Below are positions 17,845-26,316 of a DNA stretch of 64,000 bases, one piece after another. The DNA is taken from NCBI RefSeq assembly GCF_023146395.1, contig NZ_JAGLCD010000001.1:1-64000 (forward strand), given 5' to 3'. Every line of letters begins with the position of its first letter. The first letter of the stretch is position 1. The notes under the pieces are model-generated. The model searched no databases. It was not told the origin of the DNA and saw nothing but the letters and a program-made list of their open reading frames with translations. The position numbers and the translations under genes are program-made. Source of the DNA: Aeromicrobium sp. (GTDB lineage: Bacteria; Actinomycetota; Actinomycetes; Propionibacteriales; Nocardioidaceae).

Positions 17845-17887
17845 GCATCGTCTTGTCGCTGGCCGGGTACGACGCGCCTCGTCCGGG
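17845..17887 (-). ncRNA. Guanidine-III (ykkC-III) riboswitch
   Basis: The RNA reads CCGGACGAGG, GCGTCGTACCCGG, CCAG and GACAAGACGATGC, matching from memory the ykkC-III consensus used in guanidine-III structures. GCGTCGT can pair with ACGATGC (one G-U) next to the GACAAGACG segment, forming the pseudoknot helix. The RBS AAGGAG follows within 2-3 nt, so ligand-dependent exposure of the RBS is likely. The gene it controls is a Gdx exporter, the expected target. Confidence 0.9.
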
Positions 17888-17907
17888 TGCCCGTGCGGGC
17901 AGGTGTG

Positions 17908-17913
17908 ACGCTA
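17908..17913 (-). promoter_or_regulatory. Probable -10 of the riboswitch/sugE transcript
   Basis: TAGCGT on the minus strand, placed so that transcription would start about 10-15 nt before the aptamer. No good -35 is seen. Confidence 0.45.
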
Positions 17914-17933
17914 GCAAATCGCGACGACGGGGG

Positions 17934-19412
17934 TCAGATCCAGGACCGGAACCACATGCGCGCCTCCCACGCGGACCGCGGGATGACCTCGCCGGTCAGG
18001 ATGGGGTGGAACCACCAGAACAGGCCCACCGTGACCGCGACGTAGGCCAGCACCCCGCCCACGAGAACGCGCCGGGCGAGCGGGCCGGCGCTCTGCCAGA
18101 CATCGCCCAGCACGAGGCAGATCGCCGCGATGAGGAAGGGCAGCATCGCCACGGCGTAGAACGAGAAGATCGGGCGGTCGTCGAACCGGAACCACGGAAG
18201 CCAGAGGGCCGCGAGCATCGTCAGCACCAGTCCGTGCTTCCAGGACCGCTCCCAGAGCCACATCGCGGCGCTCGCCACGACGGCGGCCGAGCCGAGCCAC
18301 CACACGAGCGGGTTGCCGAGCAGCGTGATGACCGCGATGCAGGAGTCGCCGTCGCTCGCGCCGCACATCGACGCCGGGAGGTCGTTCTGCGCGTCGACGG
18401 CGACCGGACGGCTCAAGATCGTCCACCCCCAGGCGTCCGACTGGTACGGGTGGGTCTGGCCGGCGAGGTAGTCGCCGGTGTGGAAGCGGTAGTCGAGCAG
18501 GTGGAACTGCCAGAGCTGGCTGAAGCGGTTGCCGTCGCCGAGGTCGAAGCGTGCGGCGTAGATCTCGTGGTGCATCAGCCAGCCCGTCCACGTGGCGACG
18601 TAGACGACGAGGGCCACCACGACGAGCGAGACGAACGCGGGCCCGCCCACGAAGACCAGGGCCCGGGCCCACCAGGCGGCCCGCGGCGCCTCCGGATCGC
18701 GCAACGGCGAGCGCCAGCGGAGCAGGAGCTCCCAGCCGACCACGAGGAGCCCAGCGACCGCGAGGGGAAACAGGCCGCTCCACTTCGTGGCGACGGCCAT
18801 GCCGAAGCAGACGCCGGCCAGCAGCTGCCAGGGGCGCAGGGGGCGCCAGGCGAGGCTCGTCTCGAGATGCCGCGCGAGGTGGTCGCGATCGGCGACGAGA
18901 CAGGCGACGGCCGAGACGATCCAGAAGGTCAGGAATCCGTCGAGCAGCGCCAGGCGCGACATCACGAAGTGCATCCCGTCGACGCACAGCAGGAGTCCGG
19001 CGAGGCAGCCGAGCCAGGTGGAGCCGGTCAGGCGCCGCACCAGGCGAGCGAGCACCAGGACCGTCAGGGCCCCCACGACCACCGCGCTGATGCGCCAGCC
19101 GAAGCCGTCGAGACCGAAGAAGTGCTCGCCGAGGGCGATCATCCACTTGCCGCCCTCGGGGTGGGCGACCTGGGTCGGGAGCTCGCCGAAGAGCCGGGTC
19201 GTCTCGCCCGCGGCGATCCTGCCGTCGGCGCCCTCGGTGGCCTCGCGCGCGTAGCCGACCTGCAGCATCGACCATGCGTGCTTGGCGTAGTACGTCTCGT
19301 CGAACAGCAGGCGGTTGGGGGATCCCACGTTCCACACCCGGGTGACGAAGGCCAGGAGGGCGACCCCGATCGGACCGAGCCACCCCCACACGCGTTCGTC
19401 GACCCCTCGCAC
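17934..19412 (-). CDS. Polyprenol-phosphate-mannose protein O-mannosyltransferase
   Basis: 492 aa, GT39 family membrane enzyme with many transmembrane helices. The N-terminal signature RLLFDETYYAKHAWSML holds the catalytic acidic pair (DE). MHFVMSRLALLDGFLTFW and the C-terminal ArnT/PMT region also fit actinobacterial Pmt. It O-mannosylates exported proteins after Sec translocation. The GTG start at 19412 follows TAGGGT (19419-19424, minus strand) by 6 nt. In related genomes it usually lies divergent and adjacent to rsmI; here a 1.2-kb cassette separates them. Confidence 0.93.
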   Translation of the reverse strand: MRGVDERVWGWLGPIGVALLAFVTRVWNVGSPNRLLFDETYYAKHAWSMLQVGYAREATEGADGRIAAGETTRLFGELPTQVAHPEGGKWMIALGEHFFGLDGFGWRISAVVVGALTVLVLARLVRRLTGSTWLGCLAGLLLCVDGMHFVMSRLALLDGFLTFWIVSAVACLVADRDHLARHLETSLAWRPLRPWQLLAGVCFGMAVATKWSGLFPLAVAGLLVVGWELLLRWRSPLRDPEAPRAAWWARALVFVGGPAFVSLVVVALVVYVATWTGWLMHHEIYAARFDLGDGNRFSQLWQFHLLDYRFHTGDYLAGQTHPYQSDAWGWTILSRPVAVDAQNDLPASMCGASDGDSCIAVITLLGNPLVWWLGSAAVVASAAMWLWERSWKHGLVLTMLAALWLPWFRFDDRPIFSFYAVAMLPFLIAAICLVLGDVWQSAGPLARRVLVGGVLAYVAVTVGLFWWFHPILTGEVIPRSAWEARMWFRSWI

Positions 19413-19418
19413 CCGATC

Positions 19419-19424
19419 ACCCTA
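19419..19424 (-). promoter_or_regulatory. -10 element, leaderless promoter of pmt
   Basis: TAGGGT on the minus strand, 6 nt before GTG 19412. The first repeat copy of the adjacent cassette begins 13 bp away. Confidence 0.6.
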
Positions 19425-19436
19425 GCGACGCCGCGT

Positions 19437-19520
19437 GGGGCGGTGAGTGTTCCACATTCGAACGAGGGGCGGTGAGTGTTCCACCGCCTGGGCGCTGGGG
19501 CGGTGGAACACTCACCGCCC
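19437..19520. repeat. Left terminal repeat block of the endonuclease cassette
   Basis: Three copies of GGCGGTGAGTGTTCCAC: direct at 19437-19455 and 19466-19488, and inverted at 19497-19520. Copies 2 and 3 form a palindrome with 22-bp arms around the 10-nt spacer TGGGCGCTGG. Each arm is itself a mini-hairpin (GGCGGTG ... CACCGCC). Confidence 0.9.
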
Positions 19521-19603
19521 GCCGCGCATCCACAGGTCCGCGCCATCCACGGGTCGGGGTACAGCTCTTCGATTTCGCAACCGATCTCACCAGCGTGTGA
19601 TCC

Positions 19604-20548
19604 ATGCATCGTCCGACGCCCGTCCCCGACCACCTGGCTCGCCGTGCCTTTCACCGCAGGGAGGCCCGCGCCGCCGGATTGAGCGACCGGATGCTCGACC
19701 ACCCGAGGTTCGTCCGCGTCCATCCGTGCGTGTTCCGTCTGGCGTCGACCGAGCTCGACCGGGCGGGTCTGATCGCAGCGGCGCAGCTGGCGGTTCCCGG
19801 AGATGCGGTGCTCAGCCACACGACCCGGCTCGAGGTCGCGGGGGTCGATGTGGGGGACCCGCTGATCCACTTCACGATCGGTCGTGAGCTCCATCTGGAG
19901 TACGACGGCGTGATGCTGCATCGCACCGTGAAGCTGCCTCCGTGTGACGCGACGGGTGTCGCACTGTCCGCGGCGTGGCTTCAGTCGGCTTCCGTGCTGC
20001 CTCCGATCTGGGCCATTGCCGCCGCCGACCAGCTGATCGCGAAGAAGCTCACGACGACCGCGGCCCTCGCTGAGGCGGCTCTCCTCGATCCGTGGCGGCC
20101 GGGGGCCGAGCTGGTCGAGCACCTGGTGCCGTGGGTCGATGCGAGGTCGGCGTCGTTCCCGGAAAGTCGCACGCGGGTGTTCCTCCGGGCAGCCGGTCTC
20201 GAGCCGCCGGAGGTCAACGCCCCCATCACTGACGGGCCCGACCTGCTGGCCATCGGCGACCTCGTGTTTCGCCGCTGGCGTCTGGTCGTGGAGTACGAGG
20301 GCCGCCAGCACGCGTTCGACGCACGGCAGTTCGAGTGGGACATCGAGCGGTACCGGCGACTTCGGGAAGCGGGGTGGACGTACCTGCGGCTCACCGCGCG
20401 TGACCTGGCCAACCCGCGGCGCATGGCCCGGCTGGTGCACCGCGCCTTGGTGGGGCAAGGGTACGACGGACCGGCGCCCGACTTCGGGACGGTCTGGGCG
20501 TGGACGACGAGCACCCCACGGCTCCAGGTGCCCGACAGGATCCGATGA
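19604..20548 (+). CDS. AbiEi-like/DUF559 endonuclease-domain protein
   Basis: 314 aa. The N-terminal half (FHRREARAAGLSDRMLDHP, FVRVHPCVFRL, LSHTTRLEVAG) resembles the AbiEi-type antitoxin domain family. The C-terminal part (about 215-270) is a DUF559/Vsr-like PD-(D/E)XK fold with D219, E230, E232 and H236 in GDLVFRRWRLVVEYEGRQH, then the typical AGWTYLRLTARDL. ESRTRVFL (187-194) links the two. Such proteins occur in several copies in actinobacteria and have no proven function. It is a single-gene unit bounded by inverted repeat blocks and inserted between pmt and rsmI. No partner toxin gene is present. Confidence 0.8.
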   Translation: MHRPTPVPDHLARRAFHRREARAAGLSDRMLDHPRFVRVHPCVFRLASTELDRAGLIAAAQLAVPGDAVLSHTTRLEVAGVDVGDPLIHFTIGRELHLEYDGVMLHRTVKLPPCDATGVALSAAWLQSASVLPPIWAIAAADQLIAKKLTTTAALAEAALLDPWRPGAELVEHLVPWVDARSASFPESRTRVFLRAAGLEPPEVNAPITDGPDLLAIGDLVFRRWRLVVEYEGRQHAFDARQFEWDIERYRRLREAGWTYLRLTARDLANPRRMARLVHRALVGQGYDGPAPDFGTVWAWTTSTPRLQVPDRIR

Positions 20549-20574
20549 GCGTTCGGACGGACTCTCCCTCCCCT

Positions 20575-20657
20575 GGGGCGGTGAGTGTTCCACCGCCCCA
20601 GCGCTGAGGCGGTGGAACACTCACCGCCCCGCCGCCTCGGTGGAACACCCACCGCCC
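20575..20657. repeat. Right terminal repeat block of the endonuclease cassette
   Basis: Copies of the same unit: direct at 20575-20599, inverted at 20608-20630, and a diverged inverted copy at 20638-20657. The first two form a palindrome with 23-bp arms around CCAGCGCTGA. The block is the left block reversed: palindrome plus one outer single copy, with 8 of 10 spacer bases shared after reversal. Confidence 0.9.
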
Positions 20658-20713
20658 ACCCACCCACCGCCCACCCGCCGGCCGGTGGGCTGGGCAGATG
20701 GCACGATGCAGGC

Positions 20714-21541
20714 ATGCTGATCCTCGCGGGCACCTCCATCGGTCAGGTCTCGGACGTGTCTCGCCGCCTCGGTCCGGCGTTGTCGAGCGCCGACGTCATC
20801 GCCGCGGAGGACACCCGGCGCCTCGCGCGCCTCACGAGCGAGCTCGGGGTCGAGACCCGCGGGCGGATCGTGTCGTTCTTCGAGGGCAACGAGCAGTCGC
20901 GCACGTCCGAGCTCGTCGACCTGCTGCGGGTCGGGTACTCGGTCGTGCTCGTGACCGACGCGGGCATGCCGAGCATCTCCGATCCCGGCTACCGCCTCGT
21001 CTCGGAGGCCGTGGAGGCCGGTGTCGAGGTCAGCGTGATCCCGGGCCCGTCCGCGGTGCTCACAGCGCTCGCGATCTCGGGCCTTCCGGTCGACCGCTTC
21101 ACGTTCGAGGGCTTCCTGCCCCGCAAGCCGAGTGGTCGCGACCGCTTCCTCAAGGACGTGGCCGACGAGCCGCGCACGATGGTCTTCTTCGAGTCGCCGC
21201 ACCGCACCGAGGCCACCTTGCGGGCCATGCGCACGATGTTCGGCCCGGAGCGTCGCGCCGTCGTCTGCCGCGAGCTCACCAAGACCTACGAGGAGGTCGT
21301 CCGTGGCACGACCCACGATCTCGTCGTCTGGGTCGAGGGCCTGGAGCAGGGAGTACGGGGCGAGGTCACGCTGGTCGTGGAGGGTGCCGCGCCGTCCGAG
21401 GTCGAGCTGGACCCGGACGTGCTGGCCGACCTCGTCGACCGGGCGGAGGCCACGGGCCTGAGTCGCAAGGACGCGATCGCGGCCGTCGTGCGGAGCACGG
21501 GCGCCCCCAAGAACCTCGTGTACGACGCGGCCCACGCCTGA
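20714..21541 (+). CDS. 16S rRNA (cytidine1402-2'-O)-methyltransferase RsmI
   Basis: 275 aa SAM-dependent tetrapyrrole-methylase-fold enzyme acting on the ribosomal P-site decoding region. LILAGTSIGQVSDVSRR, AAEDTRRLARL, VTDAGMPSISDPGYRLV and GFLPRK are characteristic. The start at 20714 gives the usual N-terminus; CACGAT lies 6 nt before the ATG as a weak leaderless -10. The longer upstream frame runs through the repeat block and is not coding. Confidence 0.93.
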   Translation: MLILAGTSIGQVSDVSRRLGPALSSADVIAAEDTRRLARLTSELGVETRGRIVSFFEGNEQSRTSELVDLLRVGYSVVLVTDAGMPSISDPGYRLVSEAVEAGVEVSVIPGPSAVLTALAISGLPVDRFTFEGFLPRKPSGRDRFLKDVADEPRTMVFFESPHRTEATLRAMRTMFGPERRAVVCRELTKTYEEVVRGTTHDLVVWVEGLEQGVRGEVTLVVEGAAPSEVELDPDVLADLVDRAEATGLSRKDAIAAVVRSTGAPKNLVYDAAHA

Positions 21542-21556
21542 CGCAGGGCCGCTCAC

Positions 21557-21562
21557 TAGGAT
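21557..21562 (+). promoter_or_regulatory. -10 element, leaderless promoter of metG
   Basis: TAGGAT with 6 nt to ATG 21569. Confidence 0.6.
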
Positions 21563-21568
21563 CGCGGT

Positions 21569-23158
21569 ATGGCTGATCGGACGTTCTACGTCACCACGCC
21601 CATCTTCTACGTCAATGACGCGCCCCACATCGGGCACGGGTACACGCAGACGATGGGCGACGTCCTGACCCGCTGGCACCGGCAGCGCGGCGAGCGCGTC
21701 TGGTACCTCACGGGGGTCGACGAGCACGGGCAGAAGGTGCTGCGCAAGGCCGACGAGAACGGCGTGGCGCCGCAGGACTGGGTCGACGGCCTGGTCGAGC
21801 GCGAGTGGAAGCCCATGCTCGAGACGATCGACCTGGCCAACGACGACTTCATCCGGACCTCCGAGGAGCGCCACGAGACCGGCGTGCAGGCGTTCTGGCA
21901 GAAGCTCAACGACAACGGCGCGGTCTACCAGGGCGAGTTCTCCGGCTGGTACTCGGTCGGGTCCGAGGAGTTCGTGGGCGACGACGACGTCGCCGACGGC
22001 GAGGGCGACGACGAGGGCCACCAGGTCTCCAAGCTCGACGGCTCCCGGGTCGAGCACATGACCGAGTCCAACTACTTCTTCCGGTTGAGCGAGTACCAGC
22101 AGCAGCTGCTCGACTTCTACGACGCCAACCCGGACTTCATCCAGCCGGCGTCAGCGCGCAACGAGGTCGTCTCGTTCGTCTCGCGCGGCCTGACCGACCT
22201 GTCGATCTCGCGGTCCACGTTCGACTGGGGCATCCCGGTGCCGTGGGACTCCGACCACATCTTCTACGTGTGGATCGAGGCGCTCCTCAACTACGTCACG
22301 GCGGCCGGGTACGGCAGCACCGACCCGGCCGACGCGCAGAGGTTCGAGGACCTCTGGCCCGCCGACGTCCACATCGTCGGCAAAGACATCGTGCGGTTCC
22401 ACGCGATCATCTGGCCCGCGATGCTGATGGCCGCCGGCCTGCCGACGCCCCGGCGCGTCTTCGCGCACGGCTGGATCCTCGTCGGCGGGCAGAAGATGTC
22501 CAAGAGCAAGGCCAACGGCATCCACCCGACGCAGATCGTCGACACCTTCGGCTCCGACGCCTACCGCTACTACTTCTCGCGGGCCCTGACGTTCGGCAAC
22601 GATGGCTCGATCTCCTGGGAGGACATCGGCGCGCGGTACCACGCGGAGCTCGCGAACGGCCTGGGCAACCTCGCCTCGCGCGCGGCCGCGATGGTCGGCA
22701 AGTACTTCGACGGCCAGCTCCCGCCCGCGGGCGAGCACGGCGAGGCCGAGCGTGCGATCGTCGACCTCGTCGCCTCGGCCACGGCCGAGGCGGACGCCGC
22801 GATCGAGGCGATCGCCCCGCACGACGCCGTCGCCGCGATCTGGCGGATCGTCGACGGCCTGAACGGCTACGTGACCGAGCAGCAGCCGTGGCAGGTCGCG
22901 AAGGACGACGCGCAGCGCGAGCGTCTCGGCACGATCCTCAACACGACCGTCGAGGGCCTCCGAGCGCTGGCCGTCCTGCTGCACCCGGTCATGCCGAAGG
23001 CCACCGTCATCCTCTGGGACTCCGTCGGAGGCGCCACGATCGGCGACCTGGCCGACCAGCGCGTGGCCGACGTGCCGCGGTGGGGCCAGGTGCCGCCGGG
23101 CACGCCGATCGTCAAGACAGCGGCGCTGTTCCCGCGCATCGACCTCGACGAGGCATGA
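21569..23158 (+). CDS. Methionyl-tRNA synthetase
   Basis: 529 aa class I synthetase. HIGH-type motif HIGHGYTQTMGD is near residue 20, KMSKSKANG near 310, and the anticodon-binding helical domain follows. It lacks the C-terminal dimerisation domain, as in the short actinobacterial form. It is leaderless (TAGGAT, 21557-21562). It overlaps tatD by 4 bp (ATGA). Confidence 0.96.
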   Translation: MADRTFYVTTPIFYVNDAPHIGHGYTQTMGDVLTRWHRQRGERVWYLTGVDEHGQKVLRKADENGVAPQDWVDGLVEREWKPMLETIDLANDDFIRTSEERHETGVQAFWQKLNDNGAVYQGEFSGWYSVGSEEFVGDDDVADGEGDDEGHQVSKLDGSRVEHMTESNYFFRLSEYQQQLLDFYDANPDFIQPASARNEVVSFVSRGLTDLSISRSTFDWGIPVPWDSDHIFYVWIEALLNYVTAAGYGSTDPADAQRFEDLWPADVHIVGKDIVRFHAIIWPAMLMAAGLPTPRRVFAHGWILVGGQKMSKSKANGIHPTQIVDTFGSDAYRYYFSRALTFGNDGSISWEDIGARYHAELANGLGNLASRAAAMVGKYFDGQLPPAGEHGEAERAIVDLVASATAEADAAIEAIAPHDAVAAIWRIVDGLNGYVTEQQPWQVAKDDAQRERLGTILNTTVEGLRALAVLLHPVMPKATVILWDSVGGATIGDLADQRVADVPRWGQVPPGTPIVKTAALFPRIDLDEA

Positions 23159-24078
23159 GCGTGGCAGGCCACGGCACGAGCCAGGCCGATGACTGGCCCT
23201 GGCCCGACGCTCCGGAGCCGTTGCCGGCGCCCGTCGTCGACAACCACTGCCACCTCGACGTCGGCATTCGCGGGGGTCACCGGATCGAGGTCGCCGAGGC
23301 GCTCGACCGCGCCGCGGCCGTCGGCGTGTCCCGGATCGTGCAGGTCGGCTGCGACCTGGAGGACTCGCGGTGGGCCGTCGAGGTCGCCCGCGAGTTCGAC
23401 GCGATCGTCGCCGCCGTCGCGCTCCACCCCAACGAGGCGCCCCGGCTGGCCGAGGCCGGGAGCCTCGACGCCGCGCTGACCGAGATCGACGCCCTCGCGT
23501 CCGACCCCGCCGTGCGCGCCGTGGGGGAGACCGGGCTCGACTACTTCCGCACGGGTCCCGAGGGGCGCGAGGCGCAGCACCACTCCTTCCGTGAGCACGT
23601 GCGCATCGCCAAGAAGCACGGACGCGCGCTCGTGATCCACGACCGCGACGCCCACGACGACGTGCTCGCGATCCTCGACGACGAGGGCGTCCCTGACCGC
23701 ACGATCTTCCACTGCTTCTCCGGTGACGCGGCCTTTGCGCGAGCGTGTGTCGAACGCGGCGCGTTCCTCTCGTTCGCGGGCACCGTGACGTTCAAGAACG
23801 CCCCGGACCTGCGTGATGCGCTCAAGGTCACACCGGCCGATCGTCTTCTGGTGGAGACGGACGCACCGTTCCTGACCCCCGAGCCCCATCGCGGTCGTCC
23901 GAACGCGTCGTTCCTGGTGCCATTCACCCTGCGAAACATGGCAGAAACGCGGGGCGACGACCTGCTGGACCTGTGCCGGCAGGTCGAGGCCAACACCGAC
24001 CGCGCGTTCGGTGGGGCGTGGCCGCGCCACGAGCCCCCAGCAGGTGAAAACCCTGAGAATCCGGGCATTGAGGTTTGA
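23155..24078 (+). CDS. TatD family metal-dependent DNase/hydrolase
   Basis: About 307 aa TIM-barrel amidohydrolase-type nuclease. Metal ligands are in NHCHLD, GETGLDYF, VIHDRDAHDD, FHCFSG and ETDAPFL. It starts at ATG 23155 within the metG stop (ATGA), so it is translationally coupled. It may act in DNA repair or tRNA quality control. Confidence 0.92.
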   Translation: MSVAGHGTSQADDWPWPDAPEPLPAPVVDNHCHLDVGIRGGHRIEVAEALDRAAAVGVSRIVQVGCDLEDSRWAVEVAREFDAIVAAVALHPNEAPRLAEAGSLDAALTEIDALASDPAVRAVGETGLDYFRTGPEGREAQHHSFREHVRIAKKHGRALVIHDRDAHDDVLAILDDEGVPDRTIFHCFSGDAAFARACVERGAFLSFAGTVTFKNAPDLRDALKVTPADRLLVETDAPFLTPEPHRGRPNASFLVPFTLRNMAETRGDDLLDLCRQVEANTDRAFGGAWPRHEPPAGENPENPGIEV

Positions 24079-24102
24079 CCGCGCCCGAATCGTCGTTACG
24101 GT
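24075..24102 (+). promoter_or_regulatory. rpfB promoter
   Basis: TTGACC (24075-24080), 16 bp, TACGGT (24097-24102). It overlaps the 3' end of tatD and would start transcription near 24109, giving a leader of about 45 nt to the chosen TTG start. Confidence 0.55.
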
Positions 24103-24154
24103 GGCACGGCTGACCGAGCGCGTGAAGCGTGTGCCAACAGACGAGGAAAGCAGC

Positions 24155-25321
24155 TTGAAGTTCCCCCACCCCCGCATCCACCGACCGGACCTCCTGGCGA
24201 AGTTCCGCCGGGACGAGGACGGAGGAGCGAAGGCCCCCTGGGTCATCGCCCTCAACGTCTTCCTGCTCCTGGTCCTCTCCGGAGGTGCCGCGGCCTACGC
24301 CGCGATGAGCACCACCGTCGAGATCACGGTCGACGGCACGTCCGAGACGATCCGCACGTTCGACGACACGGTCGAGGAGGTCCTGGACTCCCAGGGCATC
24401 GACCTGAAGGCGTCCGACAAGATCAACGTCGCCCTGGACTCGGCCCCGTCGTCGGACCACCCGGTCGTCATCAAGTACGCCAAGCCGGTCACCGTCACGG
24501 TCGACGGCACCAGCACCGAGCAGGTCACCTACGCACCGACCGTCGGTGAGCTGCTCGACGAGCACGCCGTCGACCCGCCCAAGGACGCGTACGTCTCGGC
24601 CGACCACGACGAGCAGATCCCGCGCAAGGGCCTCGACGTCGTCGTGAGCACGCCGAAGAACCTCACCGTCGTGGCCGATGGCCAGACCCAGCAGCTCCAG
24701 ACGTCGGCCCCCACGGTCGACGAGGTCCTGGACGAGGCCGACGTCAAGCTCGGCGACGACGACGAGGTCACGCTCGGCAAGGACGCGTACGTCACCCCGG
24801 ACGCGGTCCTGCAGGTCGTGCGCATCGTCAAGGAGCAGCGCACCGAGGAGGTCGCGGTGCCCTTTGAGACCCAGGTCCAGGAGGACCCGGACGCGTTCGA
24901 GGGCGAGAAGTCCGTGGTGTCCCCCGGCGTCGCCGGTGCGGCCACCGAGAAGGTCGACGTCGTGATCGCCGATGGTCAGGTCCGCGACCGGGTGGTGCTC
25001 GAGCGCACCGTGACGCAGGAGCCCGTCGCCCAGGTCGAGAAGCACGGCACCAAGCCGAGGCCGGTCGCCACGGGCGTCGCCCCTGACGGCGTGTGGGGCG
25101 CGCTCGCCCAGTGCGAGTCGGGCGGCAACCCGGCCACGAACACCGGCAACGGGTACTACGGCCTGTACCAGTTCTCCGCCAGCACCTGGCGTTCCGTGGG
25201 CGGCACGGGTCTGCCGTCCGAGGCATCCGCCGAGGAGCAGACCATGCGCGCCCAGATGCTGCAGCAGCGTTCGGGGTGGGGCCAGTGGCCGCACTGCTCG
25301 TCGAAGCTGGGTCTGCGATAA
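24155..25321 (+). CDS. Resuscitation-promoting factor RpfB
   Basis: About 388 aa. The N-terminal membrane anchor ([24 protein letters not shown]) is followed by three DUF348 repeats (VTVDGTSE..., [42 protein letters not shown]), a G5 domain ([16 protein letters not shown]) and the C-terminal transglycosylase-like Rpf domain ([32 protein letters not shown]) with the catalytic Glu in CESGG. It cleaves peptidoglycan during resuscitation and growth. The start is uncertain: TTG 24155 has GAGGAAAG close upstream, while GTG at 24122 or 24131 would add residues. Confidence 0.92.
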   Translation: MKFPHPRIHRPDLLAKFRRDEDGGAKAPWVIALNVFLLLVLSGGAAAYAAMSTTVEITVDGTSETIRTFDDTVEEVLDSQGIDLKASDKINVALDSAPSSDHPVVIKYAKPVTVTVDGTSTEQVTYAPTVGELLDEHAVDPPKDAYVSADHDEQIPRKGLDVVVSTPKNLTVVADGQTQQLQTSAPTVDEVLDEADVKLGDDDEVTLGKDAYVTPDAVLQVVRIVKEQRTEEVAVPFETQVQEDPDAFEGEKSVVSPGVAGAATEKVDVVIADGQVRDRVVLERTVTQEPVAQVEKHGTKPRPVATGVAPDGVWGALAQCESGGNPATNTGNGYYGLYQFSASTWRSVGGTGLPSEASAEEQTMRAQMLQQRSGWGQWPHCSSKLGLR

Positions 25322-25341
25322 ACGACCGACCGCCTCACACC

Positions 25342-26196
25342 GTGCGCCTCCTCGGCGCGTCCGACGTCCGTCGGCTCGCCGAGGGGGCGCAGGTGCGTCC
25401 CACGAAGCAGCGGGGACAGAACTTCGTCGTCGACGGAAACACGGTTCGCCGCATCGTGCGGGTCGCGGGCGTCGTGCCCGGTGACGTCGTGCTCGAGATC
25501 GGTCCGGGGCTCGGGTCGTTGACCTTGGCGCTGGCCGAGGTGGCACGCCGGGTCGTCGCGGTGGAGATCGACGAGGTCCTGGCCGCGCTCCTGCCGGCGA
25601 CGCTCGCGGAGCACGCCCCGGGGCGCGACGTGGAGGTCGTGCTGGCCGATGCGATGCACGTCCACGAGCTGCCGGGCCCCGCGCCCACGGCCTTGGTGGC
25701 CAACCTGCCGTACAACGTCTCGGTGCCCGTGCTGCTCAACGTCCTGCAGCGCTTCGGATCGATCGACCGTGCCCTCGTGATGGTGCAGGCCGAGGTGGCC
25801 CACCGCCTCGCCGCCGGGCCGGGCTCGCGCACGTACGGCGTGCCCAGCGTCAAAGCCGCCTGGTACGGCACCACCTCGGCGGCCGGCACGGTGGGCCGTA
25901 GCGTCTTCTGGCCCGTGCCGAACGTCGAGTCCGAGCTGGTCGGCTGGCGGCGTCACGACGAGCCGCTCGGCGACGAGGCGATGCGGCTCCGGACGTTCGC
26001 GGTCATCGACGCCGCGTTCGCCCAACGCCGCAAGACCTTGCGGTCGGCGCTCTCGGGGCTCGCCGGCTCCGGCGCCGCGGCCGAGGACGCCCTCGTCGCT
26101 GCCGGCGTCGACCCGCGCACGCGCGGGGAGCAGCTCGACGTCCTCGCCTTCCGCGCGATCGCCGACGGGCTGGTGCTTCCGCCCACTGCCGACTGA
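25342..26196 (+). CDS. 16S rRNA dimethyladenosine transferase KsgA/RsmA
   Basis: About 284 aa; dimethylates A1518/A1519. [18 protein letters not shown], the SAM motif [15 protein letters not shown] and the [12 protein letters not shown] catalytic motif are present, followed by the helical C-domain ([16 protein letters not shown]). GTG 25342 is the first reasonable start after the rpfB stop. No clear RBS is seen, so coupling with rpfB is assumed. Confidence 0.93.
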   Translation: MRLLGASDVRRLAEGAQVRPTKQRGQNFVVDGNTVRRIVRVAGVVPGDVVLEIGPGLGSLTLALAEVARRVVAVEIDEVLAALLPATLAEHAPGRDVEVVLADAMHVHELPGPAPTALVANLPYNVSVPVLLNVLQRFGSIDRALVMVQAEVAHRLAAGPGSRTYGVPSVKAAWYGTTSAAGTVGRSVFWPVPNVESELVGWRRHDEPLGDEAMRLRTFAVIDAAFAQRRKTLRSALSGLAGSGAAAEDALVAAGVDPRTRGEQLDVLAFRAIADGLVLPPTAD

Positions 26197-26251
26197 GGCC
26201 CCCTGCGCAGTCAGGAGTCCGCGGTCAGAGGTCCTCGGGACGACGGAGTCT

Positions 26252-26287
26252 GAGGGGTTGAGGGTGCCCCGGCACCCTCGACCCCTC
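26252..26287 (+). terminator. Hairpin terminator after ksgA
   Basis: GAGGGGTTGAGGGTGCC (26252-26268) pairs with 26271-26287 (17 bp, one G-U) around a 2-nt loop. There is no U-run. It stands 18 bp before the ispE -10. Confidence 0.65.
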
Positions 26288-26304
26288 GAGCTCCTCGCCA
26301 CGGC

Positions 26305-26310
26305 TAGGTT
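26305..26310 (+). promoter_or_regulatory. -10 element, leaderless promoter of ispE
   Basis: TAGGTT, 6 nt before GTG 26317. Confidence 0.55.
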
Positions 26311-26316
26311 GGTGCG

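Noticed and set aside
17831..17905. Mini-ykkC (guanidine-II) hairpins with ACGG and ACGA loops upstream of sugE
   Set aside because: The flanking bases do not form the required stems. The region fits the guanidine-III aptamer much better.
19604..20548. A complete type IV toxin-antitoxin (AbiEi/AbiEii) system
   Set aside because: Only the AbiEi-like/DUF559 protein is present; no nucleotidyltransferase toxin gene adjoins it.
19437..20657. CRISPR array from the repeated GGCGGTGAGTGTTCCAC units
   Set aside because: There are only three copies per side, in both orientations, with very short spacers and no cas genes. They form palindromes, not a direct-repeat array.
24011..24154. Longer N-terminus for rpfB from the upstream ATG at 24011
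   Set aside because: It overlaps the tatD coding end and the predicted rpfB promoter, and the added sequence is not signal-like.
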